Origin: CAWCBG01 sp963793845
GTDB lineage: Bacteria; Acidobacteriota; Terriglobia; Terriglobales; Acidobacteriaceae
Direction: 5' to 3'
DNA length: 64,000 nt
Assembly (NCBI GenBank): GCA_963793845.1
Contig: CAWCBG010000011.1
Location: 1-64,000 of the forward strand
The notes under the pieces are model-generated. The model saw only the letters and a list, made by a program, of their open reading frames with translations, did no database searches and was not told the DNA's origin. This document shows, one piece after another, positions 42,858-51,625 of the stretch. Each line of letters opens with the position of its first letter. Within the stretch, counting starts at the first letter, position 1. The translations under genes and the position numbers were made by a program.

Positions 42858-43050
42858 CTAACGGAAACCCGCTCCATCCCTGCCCACGCAAGGGTAGCTG
42901 GGGCGACCTTATCTGTCTCGCCGATTTGTAATGTTTTTGCTCCGCGCTCCACTATCTGTCAAAGTAGCCTCATCTCGAAGCTGCATTGACTGCTGATAAA
43001 GAAGCGCAGCTTCCCTCCAAATCAACCGTTGCTGCCGATGGAGACGCACG

Positions 43051-44946
43051 ATGATCAACATGGCGGAAGTAGGAGCATTCCCCGAGCTCGACGCTTCGGG
43101 ACAGTTTAGTGTTCAGTTTGGGATTTACCTGCCCGGATTGCGCAGCACCGATGGCTTCGCGGTGATTGTCCGGGTTATCCATAGCGACGACCGATTTAAC
43201 CCCACCATTTCTCCGCGAAACTTTCCATTGCAGTGGCAGGCGGGATCGGATCTGGATTTGTGGTCGGCAACCGTCCCCATTGCTCCCGTCGCCGGCACCC
43301 ACTTCGGCTCTGAAGGAAGCTATCTGTACCGTTACCAGTTGCAGTGGGCGGCCGATCCACAGGCGCCAAAGCAGGTAGTGACCAAGTGGTTCACCGACCC
43401 GTTCGCGCGAGCGACCGACGTCGGTGAGTTGTCAGCTTTCACGCTGAGCAGAAGTCCCGACAACTTCACCTGGACGGACGCGGCCTACAAGACTCCCGAG
43501 CTGAATGACCTGATCGTCTATGAGCTTCACGTAGCGGAGTTCAATGACACCTTCGACGGGGTGGCCGATCGGCTCGACTACCTGCAGGGCCTGGGCGTGA
43601 ACTGTCTTGAGCTGATGCCGGTCATGAGCCATAAGCTCGATTTCGATTGGGGCTACGGTCCGCTGCACTACTTCTCTCCCAGCGCCCACTTTGGCGGTTC
43701 CGACGGCCTGAAGCGCCTGGTCGACGCGTGCCATGCGCGTGGAATGGCGGTAATCCTAGACGTGGTCTATCAGCACGTCGATCCCAGCTTCCCCTACAAC
43801 CTTGTTTATCAGGATGTTGCGTCAACCCCCGGCGCGCCGGCAGTTGCCAGTCCCATGATCGGCACGATGGGACCTTTCGGGCCGGAGTGTGACTTCTCCC
43901 TCACGTTCACCCAGGACTACCTGCAGGCTTCCAACCGCATGTGGCTGGTGGAGTATCACGTTGACGGATTCCGCTACGACGAGGTCACCGACTACTACTT
44001 CTCGCCCACGGACACCGCCTACGCCAAGCTGGCCTATGACACCTATCAGTTTTCGCTGGGCATTGACCGCTTCCGCCATCCCGGCAGCTACAGCCGGATC
44101 ATTCAATGCGCCGAGGCGCTCTCACTGGCTCGCACAGTGCTGGCCAACACTTACACCAATGCTGCGTGGCAAGACGACCTCCTCAACAAGTCGGAGTGGA
44201 TGATCCAAGGTAACGGAGCTGACGAAGATTTCGCGGGCTTGCTGGATGCGAATTGGTCAGGCTATCCGCAGACCAAATCGGTCATCGACGAGAATGGCAA
44301 CCCGGTCGATATGCCAGTCGCGCCGTTTCAATATCTCGAGTCCCACGATCACAGCCAGTTGATCGTCTTCACCGGCACGGAGAGTGCAGACCCGCTGGCC
44401 CTCGGCAATCGGGACAACTTCTATCGGCTGCAGCCCTACGTGATGGCACTTTACACCGCGCAAGGCATCCCTATGCTGTGGGAAGGTCAGGAGTTTGCAG
44501 ACAACTATCCCTTGCCCGGGAGCGGCAGCGCACGCATCGGGCTGCGCCGCGATATGCATTGGGATTACTTCTACGACGACGACGGAGGGGCCCTGATTCG
44601 GCTTTACCGGCGGCTGGGGGCCCTGCGGACGGGGTCGCGGGCGCTGCGCAGCCGTGACAGCTTCTTCTACAACCAGCAGTCGCTGCAAGGAAACGCGGTC
44701 ATCGCGTACCAGCGGCACGCTACCGCGGATGACACCCACGGGGAAGAGTTCGCTATGGTTCTATTGAACTTCGGAGGCGACGAGGCAAGCGTCAGCCTTC
44801 CCTTCCCACAGGCCGGGACCTACCGGGAGATGCTGGACGACGATGTTCGTTCGGCTCACTTCGACCTGCCCGTCGCCTCCGACGGGGCATTCCAGACCAT
44901 CACCGTGCCTTCACATTATGGATTCGTGTTCCTCAAGATCCCTTGA
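43051..44946 (+). CDS. GH13-family glycoside hydrolase/transferase
   Basis: The 631-residue cytosolic protein has an N-terminal beta-sandwich resembling CBM48 (residues about 15-125), a GH13 TIM barrel (about 150-540) and a C-terminal beta domain. All four catalytic regions are present: DVVYQH (D237, H242), GFRYD (nucleophile D310), AE (acid/base E355) and SHD (D433). The plan recalls glucan-branching enzymes and trehalohydrolases acting on alpha-1,4-glucan or maltooligosaccharides; the exact reaction is unclear. No glg or tre genes are adjacent. Confidence 0.9.
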   Translation: MINMAEVGAFPELDASGQFSVQFGIYLPGLRSTDGFAVIVRVIHSDDRFNPTISPRNFPLQWQAGSDLDLWSATVPIAPVAGTHFGSEGSYLYRYQLQWAADPQAPKQVVTKWFTDPFARATDVGELSAFTLSRSPDNFTWTDAAYKTPELNDLIVYELHVAEFNDTFDGVADRLDYLQGLGVNCLELMPVMSHKLDFDWGYGPLHYFSPSAHFGGSDGLKRLVDACHARGMAVILDVVYQHVDPSFPYNLVYQDVASTPGAPAVASPMIGTMGPFGPECDFSLTFTQDYLQASNRMWLVEYHVDGFRYDEVTDYYFSPTDTAYAKLAYDTYQFSLGIDRFRHPGSYSRIIQCAEALSLARTVLANTYTNAAWQDDLLNKSEWMIQGNGADEDFAGLLDANWSGYPQTKSVIDENGNPVDMPVAPFQYLESHDHSQLIVFTGTESADPLALGNRDNFYRLQPYVMALYTAQGIPMLWEGQEFADNYPLPGSGSARIGLRRDMHWDYFYDDDGGALIRLYRRLGALRTGSRALRSRDSFFYNQQSLQGNAVIAYQRHATADDTHGEEFAMVLLNFGGDEASVSLPFPQAGTYREMLDDDVRSAHFDLPVASDGAFQTITVPSHYGFVFLKIP

Positions 44947-45332
44947 GCCGGCGCTGATCGGCTGCCGGTAAGATCTGGGGGAACCCTGCAAGCCGGAGAG
45001 GCGGCGTTCCACTTCAGTTTTGGCCGTGAAGAAGTCGTACGGATCATCTTCGATAAGTTCGCATTCGTCGTGAAAGATTAGCACTCAAGCCACCCTGGCA
45101 GGCTGTCCTGCCACTTTCTATTGTCGGCTATCGCCAGGGCTAAAGCTGTGACGGGCCTCGCTTCCGGCTGCAAGTTGGGATGCATGCCCGAGGTACCAAG
45201 CTGCCTATCTTATTGTGGATGCTAGGACTTAGGAATTTCTGCCAAGTCACTGATTTAATTTGGGAATCAGGCACAATTCAGCCACAAATGGCCCGCAGAG
45301 AGCCCGGACCGGCTCGATCCGCCCTGAGAGGG
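44947..45332. other. Intergenic stretch without a recognisable gene
   Basis: In these 386 bases I see no complete gene. A minus-strand frame near 45080-44985 reads FHDECELIEDDPYDFFTAKT and may be a fragment of a lost protein, but it has no start or context. A degraded GGGCTAAAGC repeat lies near 45137. Confidence 0.4.
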
Positions 45333-46988
45333 CTACTTCCCAGCTTTCGCCTCTGCCAGCACCCGCAGGTCGTGGCCGGTCATCTCGGCTGGCTGGGGGA
45401 TGCCCAGCAGCCCCAGCATGGTCGGTGCTATGTCCTGCAATGCTCCGTCGGGACGCAGCGTGAAGCGGCGTGGATCGCCCTTAAAGTTCGCCGGGGTCAC
45501 CGCGGTCTCTGCAACCACGATGAACGGCACCGGGTTGGTGGTATGAGCCGTCTGCGGACCGCCGCTGGCTGGATCGATCATCTGCTCAGCATTACCGTGG
45601 TCGGCGGTAACGATCATGGCTCCGCCATGCTGCCTCAGCGCGGACTGAATCTGCCCCAGACAGGCGTCCACGACTTCCACCGCTTTGATGGTCGGAGGGA
45701 TCTGACCCGAATGCCCCACCATATCGGCATTGGCAAAGTTCACCACCATCACGTCGAAGGTGTTGTCGTTGATTGCCTTAACTACAGCGTCGGCGATTCC
45801 CTGGGCCGACATCTCCGGTTTCAGGTCGTAAGTCGCCACCTTGGGCGAGGGCACCAGCACGCGCTCTTCGCCGGGGAAAGGCTTCTCGATGCCGCCATTG
45901 AAAAAGTACGTGACGTGGGCATACTTCTCGGTCTCGGCCACGCGCAGGTTACGCAGGCTGAGGTTCGCCATCACGTTCGCCAGGATATTCGTCAGCGAGA
46001 CCGGCGGCGAGACCACCGGCAGCGTGAAGTGCTTGTCGTACTGCGTCATGCAGATGTAGGTCAGGTCCTTGGGGACGCGATTCCGCGGAATGACCAGATC
46101 AAGATCGGCGGCGCCTTCCAGTTCGAGACCGTCTTTGTCCGTGAAGTGGCTGTTGCGCGCCAGGCAGCGGGTGATCTGCCGGGCCCGGTCGGCACGGAAG
46201 TTGAAGTTGAGGCAGACGTCTCCATCGCGAATCAAGCCAACCGGCTGGTTGCTGCTGTCGGTCACGACGAACGGAATGATGAACTCGTCGGTGACGCCCT
46301 TGTTATACGACTCCTTCACGCCCTGCACGGGATCGGTGAAGCGGCCGCCCTCACCGTCGCCATAGACCATGGCATCGAAAGCTTTCTTCTCGCGCTCCCA
46401 GCGGCGGTCGCGGTCCATGGCGTAGTAGCGTCCGCTGACGGTTGCGACCTTGCCGATGCCGTACTCGCGCATCTTCTGCTGTAGTTGCTCGATGTAGCCA
46501 GCGCCGTTAGTCGGCAGCGTATCGCGTCCATCCATGAAAGCGTGAACGTAGACGCGCTCCACCCCGTTCTGCTTGGCCATCCGCAGCAGCGCGTAGAGAT
46601 GGTTCTGGTGCGAGTGCACGCCTCCGTCAGAGAGCAAGCCGAACATATGCAGGCTGCGCTCGCCGGTGCGGGCGGACTTCATCGCGTCGACCAACACCGG
46701 GTTGGTGAAGAACTCACCGTTCTCGATCATGAGATCGATCTTGGTGATGTCCATATAGACGACCCGGCCGGCGCCCATGTTGAGATGCCCGACCTCGCTG
46801 TTGCCCATCTGCCCGGTCGGCAGGCCGACGAAGCGTCCGCTGGTATGAATCAGCGTGTTGGGATAGTCGGCCAACAGCTTGTCATAGATCGGCTTGCGAG
46901 CAAGCGAGATCGCGTTGGCTTTGGACGGCGGAGCGTAGCCCCAGCCATCGAGGATGATAAGGACGAGCGGTTTAGGACGAGTAGCCAT
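45333..46988 (-). CDS. gpmI: 2,3-bisphosphoglycerate-independent phosphoglycerate mutase
   Basis: The 551-residue Mn-dependent enzyme interconverts 3- and 2-phosphoglycerate in glycolysis. Visible are PLVLIILDGWGYAPPSKANA, the phosphoserine site GLPTGQMGNSEVGHLNMGAG, SDGGVHSHQNHLYAL, HAFMDGRDTLPTNG, VATVSGRYYAMDRDRRWERE, FNFRADRARQITR, NFANADMVGHSG and VTADHGNAEQM. ATG 46988 (MATRPKP) is preferred to a start two codons upstream. It shares strand with eno and the HicBA pair upstream, so a glycolytic cluster is likely. Confidence 0.97.
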   Translation of the reverse strand: MATRPKPLVLIILDGWGYAPPSKANAISLARKPIYDKLLADYPNTLIHTSGRFVGLPTGQMGNSEVGHLNMGAGRVVYMDITKIDLMIENGEFFTNPVLVDAMKSARTGERSLHMFGLLSDGGVHSHQNHLYALLRMAKQNGVERVYVHAFMDGRDTLPTNGAGYIEQLQQKMREYGIGKVATVSGRYYAMDRDRRWEREKKAFDAMVYGDGEGGRFTDPVQGVKESYNKGVTDEFIIPFVVTDSSNQPVGLIRDGDVCLNFNFRADRARQITRCLARNSHFTDKDGLELEGAADLDLVIPRNRVPKDLTYICMTQYDKHFTLPVVSPPVSLTNILANVMANLSLRNLRVAETEKYAHVTYFFNGGIEKPFPGEERVLVPSPKVATYDLKPEMSAQGIADAVVKAINDNTFDVMVVNFANADMVGHSGQIPPTIKAVEVVDACLGQIQSALRQHGGAMIVTADHGNAEQMIDPASGGPQTAHTTNPVPFIVVAETAVTPANFKGDPRRFTLRPDGALQDIAPTMLGLLGIPQPAEMTGHDLRVLAEAKAGK

Positions 46989-47090
46989 TAGCACCTGACA
47001 AATTAGTAATCCAAATTGGCAATCGTGAATGGCTGTCGGCTGTGAGCTATCAGCTCTCGGCCATCAGCTAAAAACCTCACGGTATTGCGG

Positions 47091-47125
47091 TGTCATCCTG
47101 AACGTAGTCGAAGGACCCCTATTGT
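47091..47125. repeat. Dispersed repeat, short copy
   Basis: TGTCATCCTGAACGTAGTCG followed by AAGGACCCCTATT is a shortened copy of the 23184 and 24155 repeats, lacking the GTTCGCG hairpin. It lies between gpmI and hicA. Confidence 0.7.
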
Positions 47126-47141
47126 GATTGACCATCCTGGT

Positions 47142-47390
47142 TCAGCCACCAAACAACTCCTGCTCCAATTCCGCACGTGATATCTCAAGATAATTCGAAA
47201 CCTCAGCGAGAATTCCGCTGAGAGTCCCGACTTTCAAGCTCTTGTGCTCCGGAATCGTGATGTGGTGTTCATGACCTCGAATGCCGGAGGTCAGACGCAG
47301 ATGGCTTCCGGTTTGCCGTGTGATTTCGTAGCCGTATAGGCGAAGCGCTTTGGCGAGACCGCTGCCGCCAAGATCGCGAGGCAATCTCAA
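47142..47390 (-). CDS. hicA: HicA-like mRNA interferase toxin
   Basis: The 82-residue protein follows the HicA double-stranded-RNA-binding fold: RLPRDLGGSGLAKALRLYGY, then the catalytic histidine in RQTGSHLRLTS (H30), HHITIPEHKSLKVGTL and a final helix. It starts with TTG at 47390, overlapping the antitoxin stop (TTGA), so the toxin depends on antitoxin translation. HicA cleaves mRNA to halt growth; HicB blocks it. The antitoxin-first order is less usual but known. Confidence 0.85.
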   Translation of the reverse strand: MRLPRDLGGSGLAKALRLYGYEITRQTGSHLRLTSGIRGHEHHITIPEHKSLKVGTLSGILAEVSNYLEISRAELEQELFGG

Positions 47391-47602
47391 GCCGAAATGA
47401 CCTCATCGCGAACAAAATGCAGTCTGATGACGGCGGGAGCTTGGCCTTCGTCGAAGTGGCAGCGAACGGCATCGCGAACCGCCTCGCGCAATCCCTCGAT
47501 CGTCGCGGCTTCGGTGAAGATCGGGTGGCCTAGGGCGCGGGCCTCATAGCCACCCTCCGGAGAATCTTCAACTGCGAAAATGATTTCAGCGTCCTTCATC
47601 AT
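47387..47602 (-). CDS. hicB: HicB-like antitoxin
   Basis: The 71-residue product has the partial RNase H-like HicB core: IIFAVEDSPEGGYEARALGH, PIFTEAATIEGLREAVRDAV and a short tail with FDEGQAPAVIRLH. There is no C-terminal DNA-binding domain, so it may only bind the toxin. Proteins like this are often mislabelled as 2-oxoisovalerate dehydrogenase subunits in databases. It overlaps hicA by four bases and begins 35 bases after the eno stop. Confidence 0.8.
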   Translation of the reverse strand: MMKDAEIIFAVEDSPEGGYEARALGHPIFTEAATIEGLREAVRDAVRCHFDEGQAPAVIRLHFVRDEVISA

Positions 47603-47636
47603 GCCTGATTATAGCCATCGAGGTTTATCCCGTCCG

Positions 47637-48954
47637 CTACGCTTTCGCCTTCCCCGCCAGCTCTCCATGATAGTTCAGCGCCTTGAGACCAAGGAACCTC
47701 GCCGCCGGGCCAAGCTCTTCTTCGATGCGCAGCAACTGGTTGTACTTGGCGATGCGGTCGGTACGCGAGGCTGAGCCCGTCTTGATCTGCCCTGCTCCGG
47801 TTGCGACCGCAAGGTCAGCGATGAACGTATCCTCGGTCTCGCCGGACCGATGCGATATGACCGCGGTGTAGCCGTTCTGGCGCGCCAGGTTGATGGCATC
47901 GATAGTCTCGCTGACCGAGCCGATCTGGTTGAGCTTGATCAGGATCGAGTTCGCCACGCCGGCATCAATGCCGCGCTGCAAAATCTCGATGTTGGTGACG
48001 AAGATGTCATCGCCGACAAGCTGAATCTTCTTGCCCAGTTCGTCGGTCTGCATCTTCCAGCCGTCCCAGTCGTCCTCCGCGAAGGCGTCTTCGAGCGACA
48101 CGATGGGATATTGCCGCAGCCCAGTCCGCCCAGAACTTCACCATCTCTTCGCTGGAGTGCTCGCTCTTATCGGACTTCTTGAACACATACTTCTTCTTCG
48201 CCGAGTCATAGAACTCGCTGGCTGCCGGATCAAGCGCGATGGCGATCTGTTCTCCCGGCTTGTAGCCCGCCTGGGTGATGGCTTCGAGCACGACTTCAAT
48301 GGCCTCGGTGTTTGACTTCACCGACGGAGCAAACCCGCCCTCATCGCCGACAGCGGTGTTGTACCCGCGCTTCTTCAGCACGCCCTTCAGCACGTGGAAG
48401 GTCTCGACCCCCCAGCGCAGCGCCTCGCTGAACGACGGCGCTCCCACCGGCATCACCATGAATTCCTGGAAATCGACGTTGTTGTCGGCATGGGCGCCGC
48501 CGTTGAGGATGTTCATCATCGGCGTGGGCAGCAGGCCGGCAGTGAATCCGCCGAGATACTGGTAGAGCTCGATGCCCAAGTGATCGGCCATGGCGCGAGA
48601 AGCTGCCATGGAAACCGCCAGGATTGCATTCGCACCAAGCTTGCTCTTGGTGGGAGTGCCGTCGAGCGTCAGCATGGCGTTGTCCAGATCGCGCTGCTCG
48701 CTGGCGTCAATGCCTTCCAACTCCGGCGCGATCACTTCGTTGATATTCTCCACAGCCTTGAGAACACCTTTGCCGGCATAGCGGCCCTTATCACCGTCAC
48801 GCAGTTCGAGGGCTTCATGTTCACCGGTCGAAGCTCCACTAGGCACGGCGGCGCGTCCGCGAGCTCCGCTCTCCAGGATAACGTCAGCTTCGACAGTTGG
48901 ATTTCCACGCGAATCCAGGATTTCGCGTGCCATAATCAGCTCAATTTGAGTCAT
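47637..48954 (-). CDS. eno: Enolase, frameshifted as sequenced
   Basis: Enolase converts 2-phosphoglycerate to phosphoenolpyruvate. The 5' frame encodes IMAREILDSRGNPTVEADVI, AAVPSGASTGEHEALELRDG, AHADNNVDFQEFMVMPVGAP, YNTAVGDEGGFAPSV and ends correctly at KFWADW. The next codons should read LRQYPIVSLEDAFAEDDW but lie one base out of frame, because of an extra C at 48120-48122. The rest (KLNQIGSVSETIDAI, AVISHRSGETEDTFIADLAV, QIKTGSASRTDRIAKYNQLL) is intact to 47637. Eno is normally essential and single-copy, so a sequencing or assembly error is the best explanation. Confidence 0.93.
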
Positions 48955-49253
48955 CGGTATGAGTCCTGTATCTTCCGCCGATAGATTCGCTTGCGCGGCG
49001 GCGGAGCAGTACGAAACCTGCAATTATACGTAACCAAGACGACATACGCTGTGACCCGCCTTTCCAACGATCCCGCTAAACCCTCGTAAGGGGTTGCTAG
49101 ATGGTCAACGAATTTCTGTCTGGCTGATTCAAAAGCGTTTGCGGCTGGAACGCGGCTTCGGTATGCTTTGGCGAGCGGTTCTGGGCGCACCGAGACCGGT
49201 GCGTTACGCGCGTGCCTACTGGCTGGCCGTGATCGCCGCTTACGGAGCCTCCT

Positions 49254-49835
49254 ATGTGGAAGTCATCGCGGAAGGAAGACGAATTGAATTCAGCCACCTC
49301 GCCATCTGTACCGGCCTCGTCGGCCGCAGCTCCTGCTGTCTATCCTCCAGCCCGCGCCCCTGAGCCGGCACGCAGCGACAGCCCCCGAAGCGCCGAACTG
49401 GCAACCATTGGCAAGTCCGTGGTGGTGAAAGGTGAGCTCTCCGGCAGCGAGGATTTGTACGTGGACGGCCAAGTCGAAGGCTCAGTTGCCCTGCGCGGCC
49501 AAACCCTGACTGTCGGTCCCAATGGAAAGGTGCGTGCCAACGTCGAGGCGCGTAATGTCATCGTGCATGGGCGAGTCGATGGCGACGTTCACGCTACGGA
49601 GCGCGTCGAACTGCGCAAGACCGCGTCCCTCTCGGGCGATATCTCGACCGCACGTATTTCGATCGAGGATGGCGCTTTCTTCAAGGGCACCATCGATATC
49701 CAGAAGCCCGAGCCCGCGCCGCGAGTCGAGATGAAATCGCAAACCGCGGCTGCAGCGGTTCCTCCGCCGCCCGCGCCAGCCCCCGCCGCAGTTCCGGCGA
49801 CGCAAGGGTCGCTCCTGGAGCCGAAGAAGTTCTAA
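49254..49835 (+). CDS. Bactofilin (polymer-forming cytoskeletal protein)
   Basis: The 193-residue protein has a Pro/Ala-rich N-tail (1-45), the bactofilin beta-helix (about 48-150: TIGKSVVVKGELSGSEDLYV, GQVEGSVALRGQTLTVGPNG, NVIVHGRVDGDVHATERVEL, TARISIEDGAFFKGTIDI) and a Pro-rich C-tail. Bactofilins self-assemble into filaments at the membrane and organise cell-wall or polar proteins. It is monocistronic between eno and a methyltransferase, and may work with the MreBCD system further downstream; no direct link is visible. Confidence 0.93.
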   Translation: MWKSSRKEDELNSATSPSVPASSAAAPAVYPPARAPEPARSDSPRSAELATIGKSVVVKGELSGSEDLYVDGQVEGSVALRGQTLTVGPNGKVRANVEARNVIVHGRVDGDVHATERVELRKTASLSGDISTARISIEDGAFFKGTIDIQKPEPAPRVEMKSQTAAAAVPPPPAPAPAAVPATQGSLLEPKKF

Positions 49836-50040
49836 CAATTCTGAACTGGCGGACAATACAGCTGCGCCTGCAGTCTCTTAGTTGAGAATGCACTTTGGCG
49901 AGCGACAGTAAATTACAGCGACACCGAAAATAGTCCCGGCACGGACGGCACGGTTCGCTCACCCCAATTCCGCCGCGGCTCCAGCCGCATTCCACAGGAC
50001 GCTTGGTGGATGTCTGTAGCTGCCCGTACAATGAAGCGCA

Positions 50041-50698
50041 GTGGCGCAAGGCATCTTCAGCAAACTATTCGGCGGATCGGGCCGGCAAGGCGCGGACAGC
50101 GACTTTGTGCCGGGCGAGCGCGTGCAGCGCAGATCCACCGGATACAACGAGTTCATCAAGTACATCTCACACGAAGAGGGCCTGAAGATACTGGATCTGG
50201 GGGCAACCTCTCCGGCCAACATTACGTTCATGACCGGCCTGGGGCATAAATTTCACCAGGAAGATGTATTGCGCGCTGCGACCGACAAGGTCTCTGCTGA
50301 TTCCCAATGCGGAAGGCGGCAGCACCGTCGACGTCGAGCGCTTCATGAACGAGAACCTTTCATTCCACCGCGAAGAATTCGACGCTGCCATGTTCTGGGA
50401 CCTTGCCGACTATCTACCCGAACCTCTGGTGAAGCCCGTCATCGAGCGGCTACAGGTGGCCATGAAGCCGACCGGCATCATGCTGGCTTTCTTCCACACC
50501 AAGGATGCCGGGCCACAGGCTCCGTTCTACCGCTATCACATCGCATCGAAAGATACCCTCGAGTTGCAACCTGCCCAGCCTTTCAAACTGCAAAGAGTCT
50601 TCAATAATCGCCACGTGGAAAACCTGTTCCGCGAATACGGATCGATGAAGTTCTTCCTGGGACGCGACAATATCCGCGAAGTGCTGGTGATTCGGTGA
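50041..50698 (+). pseudogene. SAM-dependent methyltransferase, frameshifted
   Basis: The 5' frame from GTG 50041 encodes FSKLFGGSGRQGADSDFVPG, a basic start and the motif I segment GLKILDLGATSPANITFMTG. Near 50283-50300 it must shift by one base to continue as LLIPNAEGGSTVDVERFMNE, FDAAMFWDLADYLPEPLVKP, TGIMLAFFHTKDAG and MKFFLGRDNIREVLVIR, ending at 50698. The reconstituted protein of about 218 aa is a class I methyltransferase-like Rossmann protein. Methyl acceptor is unknown. A single extra base suggests error or recent loss. Confidence 0.75.
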
Positions 50699-50700
50699 AG

Positions 50701-50885
50701 AAGAAGCAACCAGCGATTAGCAACTAGCAATTAGCAATTCCAGTTCGGGGCGACTGCGTGCCGCGCTCCGATAAATGTCGGGATTCCGGGCATCGTTTCA
50801 TTCAGAAGCCGGTGTATCTCCCGACCCGTGGGGAAGCTCGGTTCGCTCTTAATTGCCAGTCGCTAATTGCTAGTTGCTAGTTGCT
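50701..50885. repeat. Inverted arrays of GCAACTAGCAATTAGCAA-type repeats
   Basis: The heptad-like phrase AGCAACTAGCAATTAGCAAT (50717-50738) is answered by its complement near 50862-50884 (GCTAATTGCTAGTTGCTAGT), about 120 bases apart and reaching the GNAT stop codon. Related phrases occur after the exporter adaptor gene (29070-29160) and after the DUF72 gene (21400-21490). These are low-complexity intergenic repeats that could form a long-range hairpin. Confidence 0.6.
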
Positions 50886-51607
50886 GCCTTCTTCAAAAAC
50901 TCCGTTGGCTGACCCGCCAAATGCTCGGGCCGGATCACCTCAGGGTTCAACCACTCAATCACGGCCGCGTATCCCAGGCTGTCGGGATCGTCACTCAGAT
51001 AATGCGGCACCACGGCCAGCACGTGAAAACCTTCCTGCAACTGAAAGCTGAGCGTGGGATCGTGCACTGCGCCTCGCACTACCTCTTTGACGTATTCCGC
51101 CGGTCTCATCTGTGCGGCATGATCACAGTAACCTCGCAAACGCGAACCGGCGCGAATGCGCCTGAGCTTGAGCGACTCAGTCAGTTCGCGTCGCACGCAA
51201 TATAGCTTGTCGCCGATGCCATGGTGCTGCAGCCCGGGATCGACGATCACCTCGGCGCCATACAACGTATGTCCATGCCGAGGATCGTGGTTGGTGAACA
51301 TGCCGTCGCTGGTGAACTGCTCCCAGTCGTCGAGCATGTGATAGTGGTCCCATTCCACGATGAGGCTGGCAGCCATTCCGACAACGTCTTCCCGAGGACC
51401 GTACACGGCGACAAATTGCCCTTCGGGAAACAGATGCAGATGAGAGGCTAGCTGCACGGCGTTCCACGGAGGCGTATCGGGATAGACGCGCGAACAGAGG
51501 CTCGTGATGGCGTCGAAGTCGCGCGGCTCCGTGTTGCGAACCTGAACCTGCGGGCAATCACCTTCCATGGGCGAAATCTCCGATCGCGGCGTAGTCACGT
51601 TGCGCAT
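50870..51607 (-). CDS. GNAT-family N-acetyltransferase
   Basis: The 245-residue protein has a GNAT domain: VRNTEPRDFDAITSLCSRVY, FVAVYGPREDVVGMAASLIV, LYGAEVIVDPGLQHHGIGDK (acetyl-CoA loop with QHHGIG) and RRELTESLKLRRIRAGSRLR. The remaining 80 residues carry DPTLSFQLQEGFHVLAVVPH, the typical end of a GNAT fold with a longer insert. Substrate is unknown. ATG 51607 or 51568 could be the start. It is monocistronic. Confidence 0.85.
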   Translation of the reverse strand: MRNVTTPRSEISPMEGDCPQVQVRNTEPRDFDAITSLCSRVYPDTPPWNAVQLASHLHLFPEGQFVAVYGPREDVVGMAASLIVEWDHYHMLDDWEQFTSDGMFTNHDPRHGHTLYGAEVIVDPGLQHHGIGDKLYCVRRELTESLKLRRIRAGSRLRGYCDHAAQMRPAEYVKEVVRGAVHDPTLSFQLQEGFHVLAVVPHYLSDDPDSLGYAAVIEWLNPEVIRPEHLAGQPTEFLKKAATSN

Positions 51608-51625
51608 TGTACCCGAGCGGCAAAT

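Noticed and set aside
45180..46484. 434-codon open frame on the plus strand
   Set aside because: It is antisense to gpmI; composition is His/Arg/Gly-biased and no family is recognisable.
49094..49363. 89-codon plus-strand frame before bactofilin
   Set aside because: It overlaps the well-supported bactofilin start in another frame and lacks a ribosome site.
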